From: a bacterium
GTDB lineage: Bacteria > Verrucomicrobiota > Kiritimatiellia > CAIKKV01 > CAITUY01
Length of the DNA: 43,972 bases
Assembly: GCA_037128595.1 (NCBI GenBank)
Contig: JBAXWB010000036.1
Coordinates: 1 to 43,972 of the forward strand
Reading direction: 5' to 3'
Position numbers and translations under genes: made by a program. A model generated the notes under the pieces. That model saw only the letters and a program-made list of their open reading frames with translations, was not told the DNA's origin and searched no databases. Positions 25,660 to 34,516 of the stretch are shown here, piece by piece. Position 1 is the first letter of the stretch, and each line of letters begins with the position of its first letter.

Positions 25660-27900
25660 ATGAATTCAAAAAGAAATGGTGGTGAAGGGAATGCGGCCGG
25701 GCCTGTCTCCCTTGTCCGGCCCCTGCAGGGAACGGATTCCGAGCCCGATTTTTCCAATGGAAATACCTTACCACTGGTGGCCCGGCCGTGGGGGATGACC
25801 CACTGGACGCCGCAAACCAACGAAGGCCGTTGGTTGTTCTCGTCCCGTGCCCGTGTCCTGCAGGGCATTCGGGCCACGCATCAGCCCAGTCCCTGGATTG
25901 GCGATTATGGACACTTCGTGGTCATGCCCCAGACCGGAGCGCTGCTTCCCGATGCCGTGGGCCGCGCCTCCAGCTATCGCCAGCAGGATGCTGTCTTCGC
26001 GCCCCATTATTTCTGTGCCGATCTGCTGCGCTACGAGACCCGCATGGAGGTCACCCCGACGTCCCGTTGCGCACGGTTCCGCATCACCTTCCCCTCTGGT
26101 CCCCTTCCCAGGCGCATCCTGTTTTCCACCTTTGACGGGGAGTCCGCGATAACGATTCTGCCGGGTGAGCGACGGCTCGTGGGGTCCACCACGGCCAATT
26201 CCGGCGGTGTTCCTGCAAATTTCAAGTCATGGTGGGTGGCCGAGTTTGATTGTCCTGTGGTGGCCTGTGGCCTCTTCACTGACACGACCGTTGAAAAAGA
26301 GGCAACCCATGGAACTGGCGCGAAGCTGGGCGGCTATGTGGAACTTGCCCCTCAGGACGGGCGCGTGGTCGAATTTACGGTGGCAACGTCTTTCATTTCG
26401 GCCGAACAGGCCCAGCGAAATTCCGGTGTAGAGGTGGCGGGCGCCTGTTTCGATGCTCTGCGGCGTGAAGGGGAAACCGGCTGGAATACCTTGCTAAAGC
26501 GCTTCAGCATTGAGGCTCACACCCCTGCGCAACGGGAGACCTTCTATACCTGCCTGTACCGGTCGCTGCTTTTTCCGCGTGATTTTCATGAGCCCGGCCC
26601 GGATGGACTCCCGCATTATTTCAGCCCCTATGATGGCCAGATCCATGCCGGGCGACTGTGTGCCGACAATGGGTTCTGGGATACCCACCGGACCGTTTAC
26701 CCGCTCTTGTCCCTGGCTTATCCCGAGCGGCTGGGAGAAATACTGGACGGTTGGCTGAATGCCTACCGGGATGGCGGCTGGTTGCCTACCTGGTCCAGTC
26801 CCGGCTACCGCGCCTGTATGATCGGGACCCATGCGGATGCCATTTTCGCCGATGCGATCGTCAAGGGGATTCCGGGCTTTTGTCATCAGACCGCCTATGA
26901 GGCGATCCGCAAGGATGCCTTCGAGCCCGGGGACCCGGGCCGGGGCTGTGGCCGGGCGGCCTTGACGGAATTTGACCGTCTGGGCTATGTGCCTTCAGAG
27001 GTCGCCCTGCATGGGACGGCCCGCACGTTGGATTTCGCATTTGCCGATTTTGCGATCGCCCAGGCGGCAAAAGTGCTGGGGCGGGCTCAGGACTCTGCGA
27101 TGCTGATGGCGCGCGCCGGTCATTATCAGAACGTATTTGATCCCGCCGTCGGCTTCATGCGGGGGCGGTCCCGCGCCGGCTGGGATTCGCCCTTTGATGA
27201 GTTCGCGTGGGGTGGCCCGTTTATTGAAGCCTCCGCCTGGCAGCAAACCTGGGCGGTCCCGCATGATGCGCTGGGGCTCGCTACCCTGATGGGAGGGCCC
27301 GCGGCGGCCTGTGCCAAGCTGGACCGGATGTTTGAGCTGCCGCCGCAGTTTACCGCGGATAACTATCAGCGCGAAATTCACGAGATGAGCGAGATGGCGT
27401 CCGTTGACTTCGGCCAATATGCCCATTCCAATCAGCCAGTACATCATGTCCTGTATCTTTACACGGCGCTCGGCCAGCCTCATCGGACCCAATATTGGGT
27501 CCGTCGCGTGCTTTCGGAACTTTATAGCGCCGCCGCCGATGGACTCCCAGGTGATGATGACAATGGCGAAATGACGGCCTGGTATGTGTTGAGCGCACTG
27601 GGGATATATCCCCTGACACCGTCTCATCCGACCTATGTGCTGGGGGCCCCGCTTTTCCCTTACGCGAGTCTCAAACTCGAGCAGGGGGGATGTCTGGAAA
27701 TACACGCTCCGTCGAATCGGGTGGACACCCCTTATGTCACCGCCCGGCGCTGGAACCAACGGGCCCATGACCCGCTTTGGATCTCTCATCAAAGTCTCGC
27801 CGCCGGAGGAGTGATGGAGGTGGCCATGGCTCATGCGCCGTCAGATGCGGCGATTCCCCAATCCTTGTGGCCCTACTCCATGAGTATGGCCCCCCGGTAG
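25660..27900 (+). CDS. GH92 alpha-mannosidase family protein
   Basis: A 746-residue GH92 enzyme, an inverting calcium-dependent exo-alpha-mannosidase family. N-terminal beta domain RPWGMTHWTPQT...GDYGHFVVMP; (alpha/alpha)6 domain with DNGFWDTHRTVYPLL, the predicted general acid Glu523 in FIEASAWQQTW, and the acidic cluster 632-634 in GDDDNGEMTAWYVLSALG that supplies the base. Length is normal for the family. There is no signal peptide, while most characterised GH92 enzymes are exported. It forms an operon with the GH28 gene, 3 nt apart, without its own strong Shine-Dalgarno (likely coupled). The linkage cleaved is not predictable from the sequence. Confidence 0.92.
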   Translation: MNSKRNGGEGNAAGPVSLVRPLQGTDSEPDFSNGNTLPLVARPWGMTHWTPQTNEGRWLFSSRARVLQGIRATHQPSPWIGDYGHFVVMPQTGALLPDAVGRASSYRQQDAVFAPHYFCADLLRYETRMEVTPTSRCARFRITFPSGPLPRRILFSTFDGESAITILPGERRLVGSTTANSGGVPANFKSWWVAEFDCPVVACGLFTDTTVEKEATHGTGAKLGGYVELAPQDGRVVEFTVATSFISAEQAQRNSGVEVAGACFDALRREGETGWNTLLKRFSIEAHTPAQRETFYTCLYRSLLFPRDFHEPGPDGLPHYFSPYDGQIHAGRLCADNGFWDTHRTVYPLLSLAYPERLGEILDGWLNAYRDGGWLPTWSSPGYRACMIGTHADAIFADAIVKGIPGFCHQTAYEAIRKDAFEPGDPGRGCGRAALTEFDRLGYVPSEVALHGTARTLDFAFADFAIAQAAKVLGRAQDSAMLMARAGHYQNVFDPAVGFMRGRSRAGWDSPFDEFAWGGPFIEASAWQQTWAVPHDALGLATLMGGPAAACAKLDRMFELPPQFTADNYQREIHEMSEMASVDFGQYAHSNQPVHHVLYLYTALGQPHRTQYWVRRVLSELYSAAADGLPGDDDNGEMTAWYVLSALGIYPLTPSHPTYVLGAPLFPYASLKLEQGGCLEIHAPSNRVDTPYVTARRWNQRAHDPLWISHQSLAAGGVMEVAMAHAPSDAAIPQSLWPYSMSMAPR

Positions 27901-27960
27901 CCGGGTTATTCATCGTTAGAGAGACACACCGGCGGCTGATTGTCGGCCAGCGCGTAGAAT

Positions 27961-28014
27961 CGTTCGCCGGGGACGGCGAACGCCACCTTGCCACAGTCAA
28001 AAAGAGGTCTTTTT
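27961..28014. terminator. Terminator region between convergent GH92 and alginate-lyase-like genes
   Basis: A perfect 9-bp stem CGTTCGCCG (27961-27969) / CGGCGAACG (27974-27982) with loop GGGA is followed 16 nt later by AAAAAGA-GG-TCTTTTT (27999-28014). The latter places T-runs on both strands. The pair could terminate transcription from both sides. Confidence 0.6.
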
Positions 28015-28044
28015 CATTTGAAACCGGCGAAGTGAAATTTTGTT

Positions 28045-29250
28045 TTAGTCCAGATTGTACAGTAAACGGAATCGGTGGTCTGGCGGCAGGAAGGGGAGTT
28101 GCCGGAGGACATCCTCGTAGCCCCCGTCCGGGAAACGTGTGGCACAGGCGGCGAGCGAGCCGATGACAGCGATTTCGTCGAACGGCTTGATCTGGCGCCA
28201 GGTCCATTCCCGGGCCCCGGTCAGATAGGGGATGAACCAGTCAACGGCGCGACGCAGGGACCGCCCGGCAGACCCTTTCGCGGACCAGGCATCAAAGCCA
28301 AACCGTTGTCCAGAGACCGCCATATTGGTGAACGAGCAGAGCCCGAATGCCGTATAGTTCATGGAAATGGCCCGCACCAGCTCCTCAGGCTGACTCCCGT
28401 CCGGCTCTAATTGCATGTCCAGCCGCTCAGAAAAAATGGCGGCGATCCGGTCCCTGGCTTCCTGTTGCCGGCCGGTGAATTCAAGGAAGCAGGCGATGTC
28501 GGCCCAATACCAGGAGCCGTGATTATTCCGGCAGGCCGCCTCGTCCAACCCGTGTTGATGGGTCAGCAGCCAGTCGGTATAATCCCCGTACCATTTCTTG
28601 ATGCCTGCCTCATGGGCGGCCGTCCAATGCGGGGAGGCCCCCAGGAGGCGGATGCAGTCCGTCAGGGGAACCAGATGCAGGTCTTCAATCACCCCGCCGA
28701 AGGAAACATAAACACCTTTACGTCCGTCCATGCCCGGAACCAGGCGGGGCGGGTAATCCGGCCAGAGCACCGCCACCTCGTCACCGGGGATGTATTGTGC
28801 AAATAACATCCGCGGCAGCATGCCGGTTTTCTCGTCCAGAAACCAGGTGTGAAGGAGACGAGCAGCATGGGCGGCAAAGCGTTCATCTCTGGTTATGGCA
28901 TAGGCAATGGAGAGGGATTCAACATCCCGCACCATGTCGATAAAGCGGCCCCGGTCGGTCTGGTAACTCTCCGGATTAACCTGCCCGTCTTTGTAGCAAT
29001 AGGGAAGCCCATCTTTTGAGGAGGGATTCGGCCAATAATAAATGCTCAGGCTCAGGTAGTCCCGCCTATCACCGGACGGCGGGAGGATCGGTTTTTCGAG
29101 CACGGAGCGGGGTGCCGTGAGGAGTGCCAATTCCGCATCCTTGATCAAGCGCCTGGTGACTTCCGCGAACGCTCCCTGTTTTGATTTGAGAAGGGCCTGA
29201 TCAAAGCGATCAGGAATAAGCAGGCAATCACGGCGAAAAGCATCTTTCAT
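28045..29250 (-). CDS. Alginate lyase domain protein (PF05426-like)
   Basis: A 401-residue, mostly helical protein. IYYWPNPSSKDGLPYCYKDG with NPESYQTDRGR, NNHGSWYW (about residue 245) and ISMNYTAFGL (about 320) match the alginate-lyase superfamily, where the Asn-His pair and a Tyr take part in beta-elimination. Family length is about 350-400, so it is complete. No signal peptide; cytoplasmic action on imported uronic-acid oligosaccharides is inferred. The ATG at 29250 lacks a strong Shine-Dalgarno. It is transcribed divergently from the URO-D-like gene, and the operator-like site at 29350 could serve both. A related polysaccharide-lyase family acting on another uronate is equally possible. 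Confidence 0.75.
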   Translation of the reverse strand: MKDAFRRDCLLIPDRFDQALLKSKQGAFAEVTRRLIKDAELALLTAPRSVLEKPILPPSGDRRDYLSLSIYYWPNPSSKDGLPYCYKDGQVNPESYQTDRGRFIDMVRDVESLSIAYAITRDERFAAHAARLLHTWFLDEKTGMLPRMLFAQYIPGDEVAVLWPDYPPRLVPGMDGRKGVYVSFGGVIEDLHLVPLTDCIRLLGASPHWTAAHEAGIKKWYGDYTDWLLTHQHGLDEAACRNNHGSWYWADIACFLEFTGRQQEARDRIAAIFSERLDMQLEPDGSQPEELVRAISMNYTAFGLCSFTNMAVSGQRFGFDAWSAKGSAGRSLRRAVDWFIPYLTGAREWTWRQIKPFDEIAVIGSLAACATRFPDGGYEDVLRQLPFLPPDHRFRLLYNLD

Positions 29251-29349
29251 AACTTAGGCGTCTCCAGAAAAAGATTGGATTAAGTCATGGTTGCAAGATA
29301 GGGCCATGAAGTCAAAATATATGATATGTTTCATTAAAGTATTGTGTTT

Positions 29350-29367
29350 AATCACAGGTGATGAAAT
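29350..29367. promoter_or_regulatory. Operator-like site A (candidate LacI-regulator target)
   Basis: AATCACAGGTGATGAAAT, with ATCAC/GTGAT arms. On the minus strand it contains ATTTCATCACCTG, 13 bases identical to site B upstream of the LacI gene. An overlapping GATGAA...TTCATC palindrome extends to 29374. It lies about 10 nt upstream of the AGGAGG Shine-Dalgarno of the URO-D-like gene. Confidence 0.5.
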
Positions 29368-29393
29368 GATTCATCCGAACTCAGGAGGGGCTC

Positions 29394-30395
29394 ATGAATG
29401 TAAATAGTCGTGTCCGCACATTTTGGGAAGCAGGTTTGGAGGACGGCCCTCTTGTTTCGATCTGGTTGCCCGAGCCGCCCGCTGATCTGAAGCGGTGGGA
29501 TCTGGCCTCGCAAGTGGCCTACTGGGAAAACCGGCGTCATTTGCCGGATGATACGGCCCCGCATGTGGCTATCAGTAATGAGGCCGAAACCATGGCCGCT
29601 CTGCTTGGGGTTCCGGTTGAATATAGTGCCGGCTCAGCCTGGTCCACTCCCATCCTTTCGAATTTAGCAGAGGGCTTGAAGGTCCGGTTTGATCCCGGAG
29701 CCCCGCTCTATCAAGAACTGATCCGGCGAATTGAAGCGGCAAAAGGGAGGCCGGAGTATGCCTTGAAAATGATTCCGGTCGCGGGAATCTCCGATCTCCT
29801 CTCGGCTCTGCGAGGGGCGCAGGATTTGATGATGGATTTGATGGAAGATCCGGATTCGGTGGCGGTATTGGTGGCGCATGTGGCGGGGTGCTGGCGCTAC
29901 TTGATGAGGGATTTGCTGGGGCGTCTACCGCTTTATGAGGGTGGTCTGGTGGGAGGGCTAGCCTGGATGCCGGGGCGCGGCGCCACGGTTTCGGCCGACA
30001 TGATGATGATGTGCAGTCCGGACTGGTTCCATGATTTGATCTGGCCGGAGGAGCGCAAGTTGTTGAATGAATTTGACAGTGTGATTTATCATTTACATTC
30101 CGGCGGCTCGGGGCCCGCCCTGGCCGAGTGGATTGCCCCCCATCCGCGTGTGAAAGCAGTGGAAATCAGCCATGATCCGACGGGGCCGGACCTTGAAAGT
30201 CTGGAGCCCGTACTGGCTGGCATTCAGGAGCACACGCGGCTTCTGGTCACTTGCTGGAGTCGCCGGTTTACGGATGCCGAACTGGCCTGGATGGCGCGTC
30301 ATTTGGACCGCCGCCACTTATCCCTTTTCCAATATGCTGATACTCCGGAAGAAGGCCAGTCGTTTCTGGACCGGGTCCATACCAAGTTCGCGTAA
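29394..30395 (+). CDS. Uroporphyrinogen decarboxylase-like (URO-D superfamily) protein
   Basis: A 333-residue TIM-barrel-type protein of the URO-D/methyltransferase superfamily, best seen at DLMMDLMEDPDSVAVLVAHV, MPGRGATVSADMMMMCSPDW and IYHLHSGGSGPALAEWIAPH, and in the terminal barrel strands (VKAVEISHDPTGPD, LLVTCWS). Corrinoid methyltransferases of this superfamily bind zinc with a His-x-Cys-Gly motif; here it reads HSGG, so the first Cys ligand is absent, although a Cys remains in VTCWS. True heme-pathway HemE is unlikely given the context and divergence. A canonical AGGAGG lies 8 nt before the ATG. URO-D-like proteins are common near sugar catabolic genes in PVC bacteria, with unknown function. 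Convergent with the GH95 pseudogene, 23 nt apart. Confidence 0.75.
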   Translation: MNVNSRVRTFWEAGLEDGPLVSIWLPEPPADLKRWDLASQVAYWENRRHLPDDTAPHVAISNEAETMAALLGVPVEYSAGSAWSTPILSNLAEGLKVRFDPGAPLYQELIRRIEAAKGRPEYALKMIPVAGISDLLSALRGAQDLMMDLMEDPDSVAVLVAHVAGCWRYLMRDLLGRLPLYEGGLVGGLAWMPGRGATVSADMMMMCSPDWFHDLIWPEERKLLNEFDSVIYHLHSGGSGPALAEWIAPHPRVKAVEISHDPTGPDLESLEPVLAGIQEHTRLLVTCWSRRFTDAELAWMARHLDRRHLSLFQYADTPEEGQSFLDRVHTKFA

Positions 30396-30418
30396 AGGTC
30401 GCTACCGGCTAAGCCCTT

Positions 30419-32709
30419 TTAATCCCGGGAAAGTTTCAGCGTTTCGCCGGGGCGGGTGTTGCGGGACACGCGTGGTCCTTTGCCGGCTTTTCCGTTCAGC
30501 TTCCAGGCTTTATGGAAGCCGTGAACCAGTTCGATCGGGCCGCCGGCAAGGCTGGTGACCCGGATTTCGCAAAGTTCGCCTTCACGCACCGTACCCCCGA
30601 GGAGAAAGGCCCCCTCGGTCCGGATCCCGTCAAAGGTCAGGGAGTGCCAGTGTTTGGGGAGCCCGGGCAGAACATAGATCCCATCCTGCCGGCATTGGAC
30701 CAGTAATTCGAGGATGGCGGTGACCGCACCCATGCCGGCATCCATCTGCATAATTTCGCGGAATTCCGGGCCCCGGTGGAAATCCGGTGTGGCCAGGGCG
30801 TTCTGATTCCAGGAGGAGCACCCGCCGAAATCAGCATCATGCAGGGTGCCATGGCCGATATTGGTGAAATTGGATTTCCACCACTGCAGCCAGGTGGTGG
30901 CGGCGTCGGCCAGGCCGCACCGGGCGCAGAGGATGGCCGCCCACGGAATGCACCAGCCGGTCCATTGGCCCGCTCCCCGGTTTGTCCAATGGGTCAGTGA
31001 ATTGGCAACGATCTCCCGGTGCTCATCGGCAAGGGGTTCAATGGTGCAGAAGGGATAGATGGACGCCAGATGACTGTGATGACGATGGCTGCCCGCCAGG
31101 TCCTGTTCCTGCCAGAGGGCGATGCGGCCCCGGTAAGCGCCGGGCTGCCCGCCAGGTCCTGTTCCTGCCAGAGGGCGATGCGGCCCCGGTAAGCGCCGGG
31201 TTGCACGCCTGTCAGCGTATAGAGCGGGAGCCGCGTGCGGACTTCTGCCCAGCGGGCATCCTCCGGGAGGGCGAGGAGCTTGGCCGCCTGTTGCAGGAGA
31301 CGGGCGGTTTCATGGAGTGCCGCCAACTGGAAGCTGGCATCCCGGCCCCAGGCATTCATCTGGGACCCGTTGTATTCCGGACTGACACTGACTGGCAGGG
31401 AGAGTCGTTTCGTCCCGTTCTCCTCGATCTCCTCCAACATGGCCCAATAGCCGTTGAAGGCACCATTCAGCAGCGGCCAGGCGATGTCGCCCAGGATACG
31501 CGGGTCCATGCTGTAGCGGTAGTGCAACCACGCGAGTTGTGCCATCCAGGCCGTGCAGGCATGATCGATGGTGCCGGCCCAGAAGGTGCCGACCACCTGA
31601 CAGCGGTCATCCACGGCGTGGGGGAGCATGATGGCGCCCGGCGCGCCGAAAAAGGCTTCCCCATTGGCCTTGAGCTGGGGTAGCCATGACTGGATCAGCT
31701 GCCACATCGGCGTCAGGTGGCTGAGCCGGTTGGTGCCCAGACAGGGCCAGTAGATCATCTGGGCGTTGATGTTGAAGTGGTAATCGTTGCTCCAGGGCGG
31801 GAGCTGGTATTCCTCCATCCAGGGGCCCTGCAGGGTGGCGGCCACGCCCCCCGGGTTGGTGAGGCCGGCCTGCTTGTAGACTCCATAGTTATACGTATGC
31901 TGGAGTCCGGCATCAGGGAGCCGCAGGCGGGGCACGTCCCGCCAATACTGCTTCCACCAGGCATCGGTTTGTCTGATGAAGGCAGGGGTAATGCCTTCAT
32001 CCACGCGCTGCCGGGCGTGTTGGGGCGCGTCAGGCCCGAGGGCGGTCGCCAGCACCAGCCGGCGGCCCTGCCGCCGCCAGGCGATGGCCATGGGGTCATC
32101 CTCGGGTAGGGTCTGGCAGAAGCCGCCTTCATGTTTGCCAAACCATTGATCAGGCGGGCGACAGCCGACGGCTTCCAATTCCATGCTGACATGAGCCCAG
32201 GAGGGGATCAGCTTGAGAGTGGCGAGCCGGGCGGAGGTGGCGTCGAAATCAACCCAGGCCACCTCTTCGTTCATCACCTGTCGGAGGGTGATCCGGGCTG
32301 TTTTTTCCCCGGGACCGGCGAAGCGGATCGTCAGGAGGGCGCGGGTGATGTCGAGCCGGCCTTCCACGGGGCGCCACCCCTTGCCCAGCGAGACTTCCAG
32401 CCGGCCGCCGCCGACTTGTTGAGGACGATTAGGGGAAAGCGGGGCCGGCTTGGCTCCGGCAAACAGGGTTCGGATGCCAGCTTCATCGTCCGCCTCGAGC
32501 AGGCGCCGGACGGCGGAGAAGGTGGCACGGGTTTCAAAGCGATTCCCGCCCCGGTGATCCCAAAAGCCCGCCCGGGCGATGGTGATGTTCAGCGTGGTCT
32601 CGCCCCAGACCATCAGGCCTTGGGTCCCGTTTCCAATGAGAATTCCGGTATGGGTGCGGGGAAGGGGGAAATTCCAGAGCAGAAGGGAGTCGACAGATTT
32701 AGGCGGCAT
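30419..32709 (-). pseudogene. GH95 alpha-L-fucosidase-type gene, frameshifted by a 56-bp tandem duplication
   Basis: The N-terminal 530 or so residues read in one frame from ATG 32709 (AAGGAG 9 nt upstream): LLWNFPLPRTHTGILIGNG, the GH95 barrel motif SNDYHFNINAQMIYWP, and VSVSPEYNGSQMNAWGRD. At 31200-31087 a tandem duplication of period 56 shifts the frame; the shifted frame ends at 30994 in unrelated sequence. The remaining family C-terminus (HLASIYPFCTIEPL, then VTAILELLVQCRQDGIYVLP, then a beta domain) lies in another frame ending at a TAA at 30419. Deleting one copy joins the two frames exactly: (2291-56)/3 = 745 codons, a 744-residue GH95 protein. No signal peptide. GH95 removes alpha-1,2-linked L-fucose or alpha-L-galactose. 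Either the gene is recently inactivated or the duplication is an assembly error. Confidence 0.88.
31087..31200. repeat. Perfect tandem duplication, period 56 bp
   Basis: 58 identical bases at 31087-31144 and 31143-31200 (offset 56, sharing GG at the junction). The flanks differ immediately: T versus G before and C versus T after. Zero divergence means a recent slippage event or an assembly artefact. 56 is not a multiple of 3, hence the frameshift in GH95. Confidence 0.97.
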
Positions 32710-32746
32710 AAAATGAACTCCTTATAATTCGTTAAAAAGCCGTTAA

Positions 32747-32853
32747 ACTACGAAATACGCGAAAGGCGCGAAAGGGAATTCTTGGGGCTTAATCGTAATC
32801 GTAATCCTCATCGGGGAAAGTAGATTAAGATAAAGATTACGATTATGATTAAG
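32747..32853. repeat. Compound intergenic repeat: ACGCGAAAG array plus 19-bp inverted repeat
   Basis: Between the divergent GH95 pseudogene and fucU. First, ACTACGAAATACGCGAAAGG followed by CGCGAAAG (32747-32774), a quasi-9-bp repeat resembling the arms of the element at 16277. Then CTTAATCGTAATCGTAATC (32788-32806) faces GATTACGATTATGATTAAG (32835-32853), arms matching at 18 of 19 positions and built from GATTAN hexamers. Both look like dispersed genome repeats. The rest of the 225-bp gap is AT-rich and must hold the fucU promoter; TATAAA at 32902-32907 is a possible -10. Confidence 0.65.
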
Positions 32854-32934
32854 ATTTCCATGGGATGCTAATGATTATGATATATTTTTGGCTGTGGTGG
32901 ATATAAAACATCCCCATTCAAAAGGAGAAATACG

Positions 32935-33366
32935 ATGCTTAAAGGTTTGTCACCGTTGTTGAGTCCTGACCTTCTGGCTGTGCTTTGCCGGATGGGGCAT
33001 GGCGATGAATTGGTTCTGGCGGATGCCCATTTTCCGGGCGACACGTTTGGCCAGCGTGTGATCCGGGCGGATGGCCTGAAAATCGCCGATCTGCTGGACG
33101 CCATCCTGCCGGTGTTTGAACTGGACTGTTATGTCGATTCGCCCCTGATGATGATGGCGGCCGTGCCGGGTGATAAACTCGATCCCAAGGTGGAGAAAAT
33201 GTACCGCAAGGCCGTCGATCGACATGCCCCCCGGACACCCGCCATCACCCGCATCGATCGGTTCGCCTTTTATGACCGTGCCAAGGTGGCCTTTGCGGTG
33301 GTGATGACCGGCGAAACAGCCAAGTATGGCAATATCATCATGAAAAAGGGTGTGACCCCGGTCTGA
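32935..33366 (+). CDS. fucU: L-fucose mutarotase (RbsD/FucU family)
   Basis: A 143-residue protein that interconverts alpha and beta anomers of L-fucose (and related sugars), speeding entry into catabolism. Family signatures: [21 protein letters not shown] at the N-terminus with the catalytic His, and the C-terminal [10 protein letters not shown] with the conserved Tyr. Length is exactly that of FucU. AAAAGGAG lies about 7 nt before the ATG. It is divergent from the GH95 gene and upstream of the LacI gene, supporting a fucose module; no fucose isomerase, dehydrogenase, kinase or aldolase is seen in the window. RbsD-type (ribose) pyranase is the alternative, less likely given the FucU-like C-terminus and GH95 neighbour. 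Confidence 0.9.
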   Translation: MLKGLSPLLSPDLLAVLCRMGHGDELVLADAHFPGDTFGQRVIRADGLKIADLLDAILPVFELDCYVDSPLMMMAAVPGDKLDPKVEKMYRKAVDRHAPRTPAITRIDRFAFYDRAKVAFAVVMTGETAKYGNIIMKKGVTPV

Positions 33367-33384
33367 TGCCTTCGCTGGGCGCTG

Positions 33385-33404
33385 ATTTCATCACCTGATG
33401 AAAT
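33385..33404. promoter_or_regulatory. Operator-like site B upstream of the LacI-type gene
   Basis: ATTTCATCACCTGATGAAAT: perfect 9-bp arms around CC, typical in size and symmetry for LacI-family operators. It lies 92 bp before the regulator start, consistent with autoregulation. Followed at 33418 by GAAGGAGGG, which is too far from the chosen start (33496) to be its Shine-Dalgarno. Confidence 0.65.
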
Positions 33405-33495
33405 ATTTCCTTTACCCTGAAGGAGGGAATCCGCATATTACCCGCTAAATATGGCTTCCCTGCTGAAGTGTCAGGGGTACCTGGAGAAATTGAGT

Positions 33496-34494
33496 ATGGC
33501 TCCTTCTATCACAGATGTTGCAAGACTAGCGAAAGTATCGGTGGGCACCGTATCGCGTGTCATGAATGGCGAGACCAGTGTGAATGCCGATTTGCGGCGG
33601 CGGGTATTGCTTGAGTCCCGGCGGATCGGGTTTGTTCCAAAAATCGCGCATACGCGTTTGGCGTTGATGAGTTCCTGGTCCAACTCCGTGATGCCCGTCG
33701 GCTACACAAGCATCATGACCAGCCTGATCACGCGGTTTGTGATGCAACGGAAGCTCGGGGTTGAGATTGTGGACATGGACAATCTGGATACCCTGTATGA
33801 TTCCGGGATCAAGGCGGCCATTGGCATCGTATTCGATGACCGCATTGCGGCGCTCCATGAAATTCCCAATCTTCCTGTCCTGACCATTAATCACCCGATG
33901 GTGAACATGGGGATTCATAGCCTTTACACCGACCACTTTGAACAGGGGATGAGTGCGACAAAACACCTCCTTGAAAAGGGGCATCGGCGCATTGCGTTTA
34001 TGGCGGATCTGTCGACGGAGTGGGGGGGCTGTGAGCGACGGCGTGGCTATGAGCAGGCGATGAAGGAGGCGGGACTCACGGTGGACCCATCCTGGGTGCG
34101 CTTCAGTGAGGAGGCGCCGATCTATGACATTTTACGGCGCTGGGTCCGTGATGAGGCGACGGCCATCTTGAATTTTGGAGAGCGGGTTGGGCCCGAAGCG
34201 ATCCACGTGCTTCAAAGTGTCTTCAATTTGCAGATTGGCCGGGACATCTCCACTATTACCTTGGAAGAGTTGCCTTTCTATCAGTATCTGTCTCCGCCCC
34301 AGACGGTGATCCGGCAGCCGCTGGAAGAGCTGGCTCGACTGGCTGTGGATAGCGCCATGGAACTAGCGGGCGCCTGCGGGCAGGGTAAAGCCTCCAGGAA
34401 AGTCCTCGATATCCGGCTACATGGCGAACTGGTGGAACGGGATTCCGTGGCCGACCTGCGCGGGGGCAAACCCCAGAAGCGGACGACCGCCTGA
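33496..34494 (+). CDS. LacI-family transcriptional regulator
   Basis: A 332-residue repressor-type protein. The N-terminal helix-turn-helix SITDVARLAKVSVGTVSRVM is canonical; the periplasmic-binding-protein-like effector domain follows (LPVLTINHPMVNMGIHSLYT, ATKHLLEKGHRRIAFMADL, ERRRGYEQAMKEAGLTVDPS, ITLEELPFYQYLSPPQTVI). ATG 33496 has GGAG about 9 nt upstream and places the HTH at residues 4-23, the normal position; the frame continues to 33451. The hinge after the HTH (AHTRLALM) departs from the usual NxxARSL. Likely controls fucU/GH95, the GH94 operon downstream and possibly the URO-D-like/alginate-lyase-like pair through sites A-C; the effector may be fucose or an oligosaccharide. Confidence 0.92.
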   Translation: MAPSITDVARLAKVSVGTVSRVMNGETSVNADLRRRVLLESRRIGFVPKIAHTRLALMSSWSNSVMPVGYTSIMTSLITRFVMQRKLGVEIVDMDNLDTLYDSGIKAAIGIVFDDRIAALHEIPNLPVLTINHPMVNMGIHSLYTDHFEQGMSATKHLLEKGHRRIAFMADLSTEWGGCERRRGYEQAMKEAGLTVDPSWVRFSEEAPIYDILRRWVRDEATAILNFGERVGPEAIHVLQSVFNLQIGRDISTITLEELPFYQYLSPPQTVIRQPLEELARLAVDSAMELAGACGQGKASRKVLDIRLHGELVERDSVADLRGGKPQKRTTA

Positions 34495-34516
34495 GAGACG
34501 GGGCTTGATGAAAGAG

